This document shows, in pieces, positions 53,580-61,881 of a DNA stretch of 64,000 bases. The translations under genes and the position numbers were made by a program. Each line of letters opens with the position of its first letter. Positions within the stretch are counted from its first letter, which is position 1. This DNA is from an uncultured Prevotella sp. (GTDB lineage Bacteria; Bacteroidota; Bacteroidia; Bacteroidales; Bacteroidaceae): assembly GCA_934217675.1 (NCBI GenBank), contig CAKQCV010000010.1, positions 1-64,000 on the forward strand, given 5' to 3'. The notes below the pieces were generated by a model, which was given only the letters and a program-made list of their open reading frames with translations, was not told the origin of the DNA and made no database searches.

Positions 53580-54416
53580 TTAACGAACAACTTTTGCAGA
53601 TGTGCCATCGCTAAACTTAACGATGTTGATACCCTTCTGCATAGAGTTAACCTGTGCGCCATCTACTGTGTAAACACCTACGATAGACTTAACTTGATTA
53701 AGCTCTGTTGATTTGATAGCTGTATTGTCTGGTGTAAACATAATCTGGTGCATGCACAAGTTCTTGTTACCACCAGCAATAAGAGCATACTGACGACCAG
53801 CCTCTACTTTACCCTCAACGTAAGCAGGAGCATTCTTTACAGTTCCGTTTTCACCATCGTTACGGAAATTATTCACTGCAATCATGCCACCAAAGTTGTC
53901 GTTCTCTTTCTCTTCCTCTGTAGCAAGTTTATAGATACCGATCTCACGGCTGTTGTCACCTGCATAAGCACCGAACTTCAAAACGCCATTCTTTTTTGGA
54001 GTAACTGCAACGATACCTTGGTTGTTAGCCTTTGCATCAGCAATATCCTGAATTGTAACGTCCTCTGCCCAGTTACTCTGACCAAGAGTAGAACCAGAAT
54101 TTACATAACCTGTATAGCCAGGGAATTCCTCTTTAATCTGTGAAATCTTGCCACCTGATGTATAAACTGGAGTCTTATCAACAGCAGCAGTAATTGTAAG
54201 TTCATCATTCTCATACATTACAGTTCCTGCAGGAAGAGCTGCACCCATACTCCATGCATCTGTCACCCACTGAGCATCAAACTGAGCTGCAATTTCGTCT
54301 TGAGTCATTGTTACTGCATAAGTATTGTCTGCGACTTTACTTAAAATCTGAGGTGTCTGAGCATTCATTGCTACTACGCCCATAAAGAGGGCTGCCGAAA
54401 GTAAAATTTTCTTCAT
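53580..54416 (-). CDS. Secreted protein with C-terminal sorting-type tail
   Basis: The 278-residue protein has a signal peptide (about 1-19), a beta-rich middle region and a C-terminal tail (about 244-278, IVGVYTVDGAQVNSMQKGIN) like the sorting tails common in Bacteroidales secreted proteins. The middle (GVLKFGAYAGDNSREIGIYK) recalls a carbohydrate-binding sandwich, but no family was proved. It lies 141 bp downstream of susD and probably belongs to the pectin locus as a surface glycan-binding protein. No catalytic motif was seen. Confidence 0.72.
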   Translation of the reverse strand: MKKILLSAALFMGVVAMNAQTPQILSKVADNTYAVTMTQDEIAAQFDAQWVTDAWSMGAALPAGTVMYENDELTITAAVDKTPVYTSGGKISQIKEEFPGYTGYVNSGSTLGQSNWAEDVTIQDIADAKANNQGIVAVTPKKNGVLKFGAYAGDNSREIGIYKLATEEEKENDNFGGMIAVNNFRNDGENGTVKNAPAYVEGKVEAGRQYALIAGGNKNLCMHQIMFTPDNTAIKSTELNQVKSIVGVYTVDGAQVNSMQKGINIVKFSDGTSAKVVR

Positions 54417-54504
54417 AATTTAATAGTTTTTAAATTGTAAATATGTTTTTAATTACAGCACAAACCAAAAAGGATGCACTATTTTGTTTTATCATTTTGA
54501 AGAC

Positions 54505-54537
54505 GGAGTGTTGTCATTATTGTAATCACAACACTCC
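54505..54537 (-). terminator. Hairpin between susD and the downstream gene
   Basis: GGAGTGTTGT (54505-54514) pairs with ACAACACTCC (54528-54537). There is no long T run, so it may attenuate rather than fully terminate, lowering expression of the downstream gene. Confidence 0.5.
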
Positions 54538-54557
54538 ACCTTTTAACATTAAATTAA

Positions 54558-56429
54558 TTATTTTGTATATGGGTTGTACCCTGGGTTCTGACCGAATTCT
54601 GTTGCATTCTCAAGCTTCTCCAAATATGTATTTGGTATTGGGCGAAGAGCATGATATTCCTGCATGCAATCATCCTTTATCATACTTGGGTTACGTCCCT
54701 TGATTATAGAAGCAAAATTACCCTTAGGAGCATACACACGCTTCATATCAAACCAGCGCAGCCACTCACCACAAAGCTCACGAGCACGCTCGTCCATAAT
54801 CCAGTCAATTGTCATCTGAGAAGCATTTACCTGAGCCTCGCTCAAGCTATGTCCAGCTTTAACGACACGTGCTGTACGAATCTCGCTGTTAATCATTTCT
54901 GCAGCCTTATCAGGCTGTCCAAGACCAATGTAGCACTCAGCAGCAATCAGTGGAACCTCAGCATAACGCATAATTGGCACATCAGCAAAGCTTGGCTTCT
55001 GGTTTGCTTCCTTATTGACAAGCAGAATTGTACCATTTGGATCACCATCCCAGATACGATACTTTCTGAAGCGTGGGAACGAAGCTGCAATATACTGAGA
55101 TGTTTTTGCATCATAGTTTGCATCGTTTGTTCTATAGTTACGCAAAGGAGCACCACCATAAGAGTTTACATTATCTGTATCATACAGTTTGTCAATGTCA
55201 ACAACGGCATAGTTACGTGATGTTTCGTCTGAGATATGCTTACGAGTGAAGTAAAGCAATGTATCAGCTTTTAGAGACTTCTTGCCAACCAGTTCTGGTT
55301 CATTATACTTGTTAGCCTCAGCTTCCTTCCATGCGTAATTATACTTAGACGGATTCATAAATGCCTCCTGGAAGTCTGCATCGTAGCGAGCATCCCAATC
55401 CTGCCATAAGTTCATGAAATAGTATGTAGGCATAAGCAATGTAGACTCTGCCGGATAGTCAAATGATGTACCAGTATTTGTTATACCTGCATTTCCTATT
55501 AATTTTGGAGAGAAATAAGAATGAATACGATTAGGCTTAGAATCAGCATTCAAAGAAGTGTTTTCTGAGAATGAGGCAACCCACAAATATTCTGTATTTG
55601 TCTTATTGTTCTTAGCCTGCCAAATTTCATCATAAGTATCATACAGTTTGACACCATACTTGCTCTTGTTGTTAATCAATTCAAGAGAAGCATTAAGAGC
55701 CTCCTGATAGAACTTCTTCTGAGCCTCTGAACCAGCATCCTCATAAGAGGCACGAGTCAAAAGCACACGAGCCAACAAAGCCTGAGCTGCTTTTTTTGTT
55801 GAACGACCCACCTCTCCATTCAGTGGCGTAACAGGCAATTCCTCTGCAGCTTTCTGTGCATCAGGAATGATAACCTCATCATAGATTTTTTTGCGGTCAG
55901 TACGCTGTGCTGTAAACACAGCATCTTGAGTCTCCTGCAAGCGAAGTTCAATATCTCCGAAGAACTCAACCAACCACCAATAGCAGTAAGAACGCATAAA
56001 GCGAGCCTCACCGTCATAATCTGTCTTCAAGTTATCAGCTAAGCCGACACAATTGTCAAGACGGTTTATAACAGAGTTACAAGTATTGATGTTATCATAA
56101 ACGCGATTCCAAACATTTGCAATTTGTCCACGATCGCCTTGAAGGTCTACACAACGAGTAAGTTGTTTTCCATACTCATAGTTATTTCCTATATTCTGCC
56201 ATATATCAGCAGAGCCTTCCATATAAAGAGCAGGATCCTCACGTCCATAGAATTTCCAACGGAAGTTATAATAAATCTGATTTACGAGATTTCCCATACC
56301 CTGAGGGGTTGCGAACACCTCGTCAGCACCCTCGCCAGATGGATTATACTCATCCAAGTCACAAGAGGTAAAACCAAGAGTTGTACCTCCGAGCAGTGCT
56401 GCAATAATATATTTGTTAAATTTCTTCAT
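54558..56429 (-). CDS. susD-like: SusD/RagB-family outer-membrane lipoprotein
   Basis: The 623-residue protein has a lipoprotein signal ending at Cys23 (TSCDLDEYNPSG) and the SusD pattern of helices with TPR-like repeats and a C-terminal RWFDMKRVYAP. It binds oligosaccharide at the cell surface and forms a lid on SusC. The gene lies 24 bp after susC on the same strand. In this locus the neighbouring GH28 enzyme suggests that the ligand comes from pectin. Specificity cannot be read from SusD itself. Confidence 0.95.
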   Translation of the reverse strand: MKKFNKYIIAALLGGTTLGFTSCDLDEYNPSGEGADEVFATPQGMGNLVNQIYYNFRWKFYGREDPALYMEGSADIWQNIGNNYEYGKQLTRCVDLQGDRGQIANVWNRVYDNINTCNSVINRLDNCVGLADNLKTDYDGEARFMRSYCYWWLVEFFGDIELRLQETQDAVFTAQRTDRKKIYDEVIIPDAQKAAEELPVTPLNGEVGRSTKKAAQALLARVLLTRASYEDAGSEAQKKFYQEALNASLELINNKSKYGVKLYDTYDEIWQAKNNKTNTEYLWVASFSENTSLNADSKPNRIHSYFSPKLIGNAGITNTGTSFDYPAESTLLMPTYYFMNLWQDWDARYDADFQEAFMNPSKYNYAWKEAEANKYNEPELVGKKSLKADTLLYFTRKHISDETSRNYAVVDIDKLYDTDNVNSYGGAPLRNYRTNDANYDAKTSQYIAASFPRFRKYRIWDGDPNGTILLVNKEANQKPSFADVPIMRYAEVPLIAAECYIGLGQPDKAAEMINSEIRTARVVKAGHSLSEAQVNASQMTIDWIMDERARELCGEWLRWFDMKRVYAPKGNFASIIKGRNPSMIKDDCMQEYHALRPIPNTYLEKLENATEFGQNPGYNPYTK

Positions 56430-56453
56430 TTTGATTTCTATTATAAAATATGA

Positions 56454-59400
56454 TTAGAAGTTAACGTTCAAGCCAACAGTAACACTACGCTGGTTGCCTT
56501 CTGGATCGAAATGCTTCTGCCAATCGTTCTTAACGAAATACAGAGGGTCGTTTATTGTTGCATAGATACGAACGTTATTGATTCCCATAGCTTTTACAGC
56601 CTTGCGTGGCAATGTGTAGCCAAGTGAGATTCTCTTCAGTTTGATAAACGAGTTGTCACAGTAAGAAAGGCTCTGATAGCCAACATAGTCAAAGAGTTTG
56701 CGACCCTTATACAATGCAGGAAGTGAACCACCTTCGTTTGTGCCCTCAACCCAATAGTCGAAGTTGCTGTAGATACCACCTGTCGAAGGATCATAGTTAG
56801 CTACACGGCTCTCGCCCCACTGTCCCCAGCGAGCATAGAAGTAAATTGAAAGATCCCAATTCTTGTAGCGGAAATCATTGTTGAATCCTGCGAACCAATC
56901 TGGCGACTTAGAACCTACATACTCAACATCGTTAGTCTGGTCTATTACATGATCGCCATTCAAGTCAGCCACTTTGATATCACCAGCCTGGAAACGCTGC
57001 TTCTTCTCAGCATCCTTATAGTAAGCGGTTTCGTCTGTCCAAGAGTTAACCTCGTCAGTTGTATATATTCCGAGATACTTAAATGTCTTGTAAGAAGATA
57101 TTGGATGACCAACCATATAAGTGTCTGTCTCCTTGCTTGAACCCCACTGCAATTCGTTTGCACCGCCATAAAGTTTTGTTACCTTCTCTCTATTTGCAGA
57201 GAATGTAAGTGTAGAATTCCAATTGAAGTCTTTCGTAACAATATTGCGACTATTGATAGTAAGTTCAGCACCTGTATTTCTCAAAGAACCGACATTTGTC
57301 ATTGTTGCATACTTACCATCCATACCGTTAGATGTTGGCAAAGTGCGGCTCAGCAGCAAGTCAGTTGTCTTCTGATAATACCAGTCGAATGTAACATTCA
57401 AACGGCTATTCAAGAGAACAGCATCAAAACCGAGATCGAATGTTGTAGACATCTCCCACTTTGTTCGTTTATTTGCTATTCTATAGTTCTTGGTCGATTC
57501 ATCTAAGACACCAAGCAAATAGCGGTTTGCTGCTATATCCTGGAATCCAAAGCTCCAGTTGGCAAAAGTAACACCACTCTGTGTGCTATAAGGATTGACA
57601 TTTGAGTTTCCTGCTACACCATAGGTAGCACGCAACTTCAAGTCGTCAAGCCAAGACTTGGTTTGTTTCATCCAAGGTTCATCCGAAACGCGCCATGCAA
57701 ACGCTGCAGATGGGAACCACTCCCATTTGTGACCTGGTGCAAGTTTTGAGCAACCGTCGCGACGAACGGAACCAGTAAAGAGGTAACGTCCTTTCCAGTC
57801 ATACTGCAAACGTGCTGCATAAGAGAAGTTTTGAGCCTGTGTATACGAACTTGCATGCTGCAATGCATTCTCTCCATTGTCGTTACTTGCAAGATTCCAC
57901 CACAAGTTGCCTGCCAATGTCTGTCCATTAGATGTTGCATTTAAATCATCCTTCATTGTCTTGCTCCATGTTGTAAGTGCTGTCAATGCAAGATGATGAT
58001 CCTCTGGAAGTATATTCTTGAAGTTATAAGTAACGATATTATTCCACTCAACGTATGTGCTTGAAGCTTTATCCATGTAAGATGTGCTTCTTCTCTTTCC
58101 GTTCTCAATAAATGCAGAGTGGTTCTCAGCCTGGAAAGTGCCCTTTGAAGAGTTTGAAAGATCTGTGCTCAACTGCGAACGGAATGTAAGTCCATCAATT
58201 GGATGAATATCCAAATAGCCGTTTGCAATTACATTCGTGGCATAGCTCTCTGCCTTGTATCTCGCTCCATCCTCGTTATCTATCATTGGATTGACATAAT
58301 CATCAGCAGCCAAAGGATAAGTAACGTATTTGTCGCCAATTACATATTCACCAGTTGTTTCATCAACATATCCGTAAGGAGAGCCAAGTTCAAGTCCTGT
58401 ATTCTTTGCCTTCTCGTATGGAGAAGAACCTGAACGTGTATGAGTAAGCTGAATGCTAACACCTGCACTAATCCACTTCAAGAAATTATGGTCGATATTT
58501 GCGCGCAATGTATACTTGTCAGCACCGCTGTTTCCTTTCCACTTGTTTCCATCATTTGCGTAACCGACAGAGAAGCGAGCTGCAGTTTTCTCATTTCCAC
58601 CCGAAAGAGTTACTGTATGCTTTGTGCTCCATGTAGTTTTTCTCTGCATCAAATCCTCGTAGTTTGTCCATGCTCCAGCCTTGAATGCAGCATAAGCTTC
58701 GTTTGAAGAGAAAAGCGAAACATCATCAGCCTCGCTGTTCCAAAGACCTGCATTCTGTGCAGCAATCTTACGAGTATTGTAATAATCGCTTGGAGAACGG
58801 TAGTCAGCACGATCCGGACGGAAAGCTGCTGTTACATATCCGTCATAAGAAACAGACATTTTACCAGCCTCAGGTTTCTTTGTAGTAATGATAATTACAC
58901 CGTTTGCACCTTGAGAACCATAGATAGCTGTAGAAGAAGCATCTTTCAACACATCGATGCTCTCAATATCATTAGGGTTAAGATCGCTCATGCTACCACC
59001 CTGTACACCATCAATAACGACAAGAGGACTGTTTCCGGCACTAATAGAACGATTACCACGGATACGAAGCTCGCCATCATTAATGTCAAGACCTGAAATA
59101 CGTCCCTGCATTGCAGATGCAACACTTGATGTAGGTGTCTGTACGATAACATCCGACTTTACTGATGCTACAGAACCGGTGAGGTCACGTTTCTTTACAG
59201 TACCGAAACCGATAACTACGACATCATCAAGCTCATTTGCCTCTGGAACCATCTTTATATTCAATGGTGTTCCTGGAGTAGCCGTCACTTTCTGTGTTTT
59301 GTATCCTATATAAGATATCTCAAGTGTAACTTTTCCAGAGATGTTGGAAACTGTGAAGTTACCATCCAAATCTGTAATTGTTCCGTTCTTGGTATTTCCA

Positions 59401-59618
59401 AGCGGCAACACAGTAACACCAATCATTGGTTCGCCTGTCTCATCAACAATTTTACCCTTAATGGCACCACTCTGCAAAACAGACTGTGGCGAAGGGGCAA
59501 CGCTGCCGTTTTCTGCCGCATTAGCTGCAGCAGGACATAACATTGCTGAGGACAAAGCAAGCGCGATGGACATTTTTTTCAAGTTTGAACTTGAATTATA
59601 CATCTTTCTTGTCTTCAT
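56454..59618 (-). CDS. susC-like: SusC/RagA-family TonB-dependent transporter
   Basis: The start is placed at 59618 (MKTRKMYNSSSNLKKMS); the longer frame from 59714 adds 32 residues without a signal-like pattern. The 1054-residue protein has a signal, a carboxypeptidase-regulatory-like domain (IKGKIVDETGEPMIGVTVLP), a TonB-box-like DDVVVIGFG, a plug domain (DVLKDASSTAIYGSQGANGV) and a large beta barrel. It imports oligosaccharides across the outer membrane with its SusD partner. A candidate minus-strand -7 (59981-59988) implies a long leader. Confidence 0.96.
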   Translation of the reverse strand: MKTRKMYNSSSNLKKMSIALALSSAMLCPAAANAAENGSVAPSPQSVLQSGAIKGKIVDETGEPMIGVTVLPLGNTKNGTITDLDGNFTVSNISGKVTLEISYIGYKTQKVTATPGTPLNIKMVPEANELDDVVVIGFGTVKKRDLTGSVASVKSDVIVQTPTSSVASAMQGRISGLDINDGELRIRGNRSISAGNSPLVVIDGVQGGSMSDLNPNDIESIDVLKDASSTAIYGSQGANGVIIITTKKPEAGKMSVSYDGYVTAAFRPDRADYRSPSDYYNTRKIAAQNAGLWNSEADDVSLFSSNEAYAAFKAGAWTNYEDLMQRKTTWSTKHTVTLSGGNEKTAARFSVGYANDGNKWKGNSGADKYTLRANIDHNFLKWISAGVSIQLTHTRSGSSPYEKAKNTGLELGSPYGYVDETTGEYVIGDKYVTYPLAADDYVNPMIDNEDGARYKAESYATNVIANGYLDIHPIDGLTFRSQLSTDLSNSSKGTFQAENHSAFIENGKRRSTSYMDKASSTYVEWNNIVTYNFKNILPEDHHLALTALTTWSKTMKDDLNATSNGQTLAGNLWWNLASNDNGENALQHASSYTQAQNFSYAARLQYDWKGRYLFTGSVRRDGCSKLAPGHKWEWFPSAAFAWRVSDEPWMKQTKSWLDDLKLRATYGVAGNSNVNPYSTQSGVTFANWSFGFQDIAANRYLLGVLDESTKNYRIANKRTKWEMSTTFDLGFDAVLLNSRLNVTFDWYYQKTTDLLLSRTLPTSNGMDGKYATMTNVGSLRNTGAELTINSRNIVTKDFNWNSTLTFSANREKVTKLYGGANELQWGSSKETDTYMVGHPISSYKTFKYLGIYTTDEVNSWTDETAYYKDAEKKQRFQAGDIKVADLNGDHVIDQTNDVEYVGSKSPDWFAGFNNDFRYKNWDLSIYFYARWGQWGESRVANYDPSTGGIYSNFDYWVEGTNEGGSLPALYKGRKLFDYVGYQSLSYCDNSFIKLKRISLGYTLPRKAVKAMGINNVRIYATINDPLYFVKNDWQKHFDPEGNQRSVTVGLNVNF

Positions 59619-59719
59619 ATAAAAATAGATTTTGTAAATTATAATATTTCCCTGTTTTAGTACAAACGTTTTTAGCTGCCAATAAAGATACATTACACTA
59701 ATGCACCCTCTCACCTTAT

Positions 59720-59744
59720 TGTTGTCACCATTATTGTGACATCA
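59720..59744. promoter_or_regulatory. Inverted repeat upstream of susC, possible regulator site
   Basis: TGTTGTCAC (59720-59728) and GTGACATCA (59736-59744) pair at 8 of 9 positions around CATTATT. A related sequence (TGTTGTCATTATTGT...) is part of the hairpin downstream of susD. No regulator gene for the locus is in the window. Confidence 0.35.
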
Positions 59745-59980
59745 TTATGTGCGTAAATATTGTAGTTTGACATTTGCATTTAATACCAACTGCTACAATG
59801 CTTCAGAACGACAAAAGACTTAGAATTTGTCTTTAAATATAAATATGAATATACATATTATATAATAGTTGCAATTTTCTCTATCTAAATATCTTTCAAA
59901 AAAACAATACTCTTCTCGGCAATCATTAAATTCTTTGCAATACCTTCAGATTATAAATCCTAAGAGCTGTAGTCTGTTTG

Positions 59981-59988
59981 CAAAGATA
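59981..59988 (-). promoter_or_regulatory. Candidate -7 element of the susCD operon
   Basis: TATCTTTG on the minus strand. It is some 363 bp before susC, giving a long leader; no -33 match at normal spacing. Confidence 0.35.
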
Positions 59989-60150
59989 AGGCATTTTTGT
60001 CATACGATTGTTATAAAATACCAAAAAACTTATCTTTTAAAGAGTTAAAAGCGTAAAAATGACAAAACAATCTTACTTTTAACACTTTCTGTAGCTTATT
60101 TGACACACATCAAGCAATACGCGAGAAATAATAATAAACAAAATAAAGAA

Positions 60151-60190
60151 ATCAAAAATCGAAGCCCGAAACTTGTCAGGCTTCGATTCA
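60151..60190 (-). terminator. Terminator of the GH28 gene
   Basis: ATCGAAGCC (60158-60166) pairs perfectly with GGCTTCGAT (60179-60187), with five T following on the minus strand. Confidence 0.8.
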
Positions 60191-60208
60191 TATCAGAAGT
60201 TTTTATAT

Positions 60209-61687
60209 TTAATTCAACTTGACATTCACATTATCTTGCTTGATATTCTTGCAGTATTTGAACTCAGCCGGTTTCTTTGATGTAATGTCAATATTCTTTA
60301 GTTGTATGTTCGTGATAGGCATCTCTGGCAGTCCGTTGAAGAACATTGCACGATTTGCATTACGGCATACCACATCCTCAATATAAATATTGCGGAAGCA
60401 TGGTGTGGTTTCGCTCACTGGCTCCGGTTTCACCTCCGTTGCCTGGTTTTTGCCTGCAGCCTGTGCTTCTGCTGCCGACATTCCTCCATAATATAGATTG
60501 AATATTACAGCTTCTGTAGGAATATCAAACATAGAGATATTCTTTATCCATATATTCTCCACAACTCCGCCTCTGCCACGCTTACTTTTGAAACGCAGAC
60601 CGACATCCGTACCGAGGAACTGGCAGTTGCTAACGCTTATATTCTTCACACCGCCACTCATTTCCGAGCCAACTACAAATCCGCCATGCCCCTTGAACAC
60701 AGTACAACCGTCAACAATAACATTTTCACAAGGACGGTTGCGCTTTCTTCCATCTTCATCTTTACCACTCTTTATGCAAATACCATCGTCACCCACATCA
60801 AAACGTGAGTTTACGATAAGGGCATTCTTGCAAGACTCCAAATCAAGTCCGTCGCCATTCTGTGCAAAACTTGGGTTGCGCACCTCAACATTCTCAATCA
60901 GCACATTTTCGCACATCAGCGGATGTACATTCCATGCTGGCGAATTTTGGAATATTACGCCATTGAGCCAAACATTCTTGCTGTTCACGATATTTACCAT
61001 TACAGGGCGCAAGAACACCTTGATGCTGTCCCATTGTGCATCTGTAAGATTTCCCGTAGGCACATTCATGTCTGCCATCTTATATCCCTTCAGTGCCCCC
61101 TCTGTAGGAATCCAAAAGCCATCACGGATATATGCGCCACCTTTCGATGTTGCCTCTTTCCAATAGCTGGCTGTCACTTTCTCCCTCTTCAATGGGCGCC
61201 AGTACTGTCCGTTTCCATCGATTACGCCTTTGCCGGTTATCGCCACATTCTTCAAGTCACAGCCTGAGATTGGCGACTGGCAACGACGTGTGTCAAGTCC
61301 CTCAAAGACCGACTTCACTATAGGATACAGGTCGGGGTCGGGAGAGAAAAGAATTATGGCTCCCTTCTCAAGATGAAGATTGATGTTGCTCTTCAGTTCT
61401 ATCGGACCGGTATACCATACACCTTGCGGAACCACTACTTTACCTCCACCTTTTTTTGCAGTCTGGTCGATAGCCTTTTTAAACGCCTCCGTACACAGAG
61501 TCGTACCGTCACCTTTTGCCCCAAAGTCTTTTATACTCACTTCCCTGTTTGGGAATGCTGGACGTGTCACCTTGGTCATCTTGAACGGAAGTCCTTTGTA
61601 AAGATTGTCGTAAGGGTAATCCTGGGCTGTCACGGTATTAAACGTTAAGCCAATTAGCATTGCTGCTAAAAATAGAAGTTTCTTCAT
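60209..61687 (-). CDS. Glycoside hydrolase family 28 polygalacturonase
   Basis: The start is placed at 61687 (MKKLLFLAAMLIGL), giving a clean signal peptide; the longer frame from 61741 precedes it with 18 unlikely residues. The 492-residue mature enzyme is a right-handed beta-helix with the GH28 catalytic set: NGDGLD, VGDDGICIKSG, GHGGFVVGSE and RFKSKRGRGG. It hydrolyses galacturonan or rhamnogalacturonan linkages of pectin. It ends before its own terminator and precedes susC in the same direction, forming the enzyme part of the locus. Exo or endo action is not settled. Confidence 0.93.
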   Translation of the reverse strand: MKKLLFLAAMLIGLTFNTVTAQDYPYDNLYKGLPFKMTKVTRPAFPNREVSIKDFGAKGDGTTLCTEAFKKAIDQTAKKGGGKVVVPQGVWYTGPIELKSNINLHLEKGAIILFSPDPDLYPIVKSVFEGLDTRRCQSPISGCDLKNVAITGKGVIDGNGQYWRPLKREKVTASYWKEATSKGGAYIRDGFWIPTEGALKGYKMADMNVPTGNLTDAQWDSIKVFLRPVMVNIVNSKNVWLNGVIFQNSPAWNVHPLMCENVLIENVEVRNPSFAQNGDGLDLESCKNALIVNSRFDVGDDGICIKSGKDEDGRKRNRPCENVIVDGCTVFKGHGGFVVGSEMSGGVKNISVSNCQFLGTDVGLRFKSKRGRGGVVENIWIKNISMFDIPTEAVIFNLYYGGMSAAEAQAAGKNQATEVKPEPVSETTPCFRNIYIEDVVCRNANRAMFFNGLPEMPITNIQLKNIDITSKKPAEFKYCKNIKQDNVNVKLN

Positions 61688-61738
61688 AAATGTGTTATTC
61701 TTTATTTGTTTGTTTGTCTGATAGCAATTTAAGCTGTG

Positions 61739-61746
61739 CAAATATA
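61739..61746 (-). promoter_or_regulatory. Candidate -7 element of the GH28 gene
   Basis: TATATTTG on the minus strand, 51 bp before the start. No -33 match at normal spacing. Confidence 0.35.
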
Positions 61747-61831
61747 ATAAAAAAAATCCACATTCCAGCTCTCCTCAATGAGTATTTATCCGAATATGGA
61801 TGATAATGCGAAATAATCAGACGATTATCTT

Positions 61832-61863
61832 CTTGTATCTATAAAAAATAATCTCTACCTTTG
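61832..61863 (+). promoter_or_regulatory. Promoter of the PEP-synthase-like gene
   Basis: CTTG (61832-61835), a 20-bp spacer and TACCTTTG (61856-61863) fit the consensus with one mismatch at -33. The ATG follows 18 bp later. Confidence 0.55.
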
Positions 61864-61881
61864 TAATCAAAACAACTATTT

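Larger units (their letters stand above)
59619..60208. other. Upstream region of susC
   Basis: No gene was seen in 590 bp. It holds a near-perfect inverted repeat 102 bp before susC (59720-59744, TGTTGTCAC with GTGACATCA), a candidate minus-strand promoter, the inverted repeat GTTAAAAG/CTTTTAAC (60044-60083) and the terminator of the GH28 gene. Confidence 0.6.

Noticed and set aside
59619-59714. Extended N-terminus of SusC
   Set aside because: The extra 32 residues lack a plausible signal start; MKTRKMYNSSSN matches the normal SusC pre-sequence style.
60498-61166. Plus-strand 222-codon open frame opposite the GH28 gene
   Set aside because: Pro/Thr/Ser-rich shadow of the beta-helix coding strand; GH28 motifs are intact on the minus strand.
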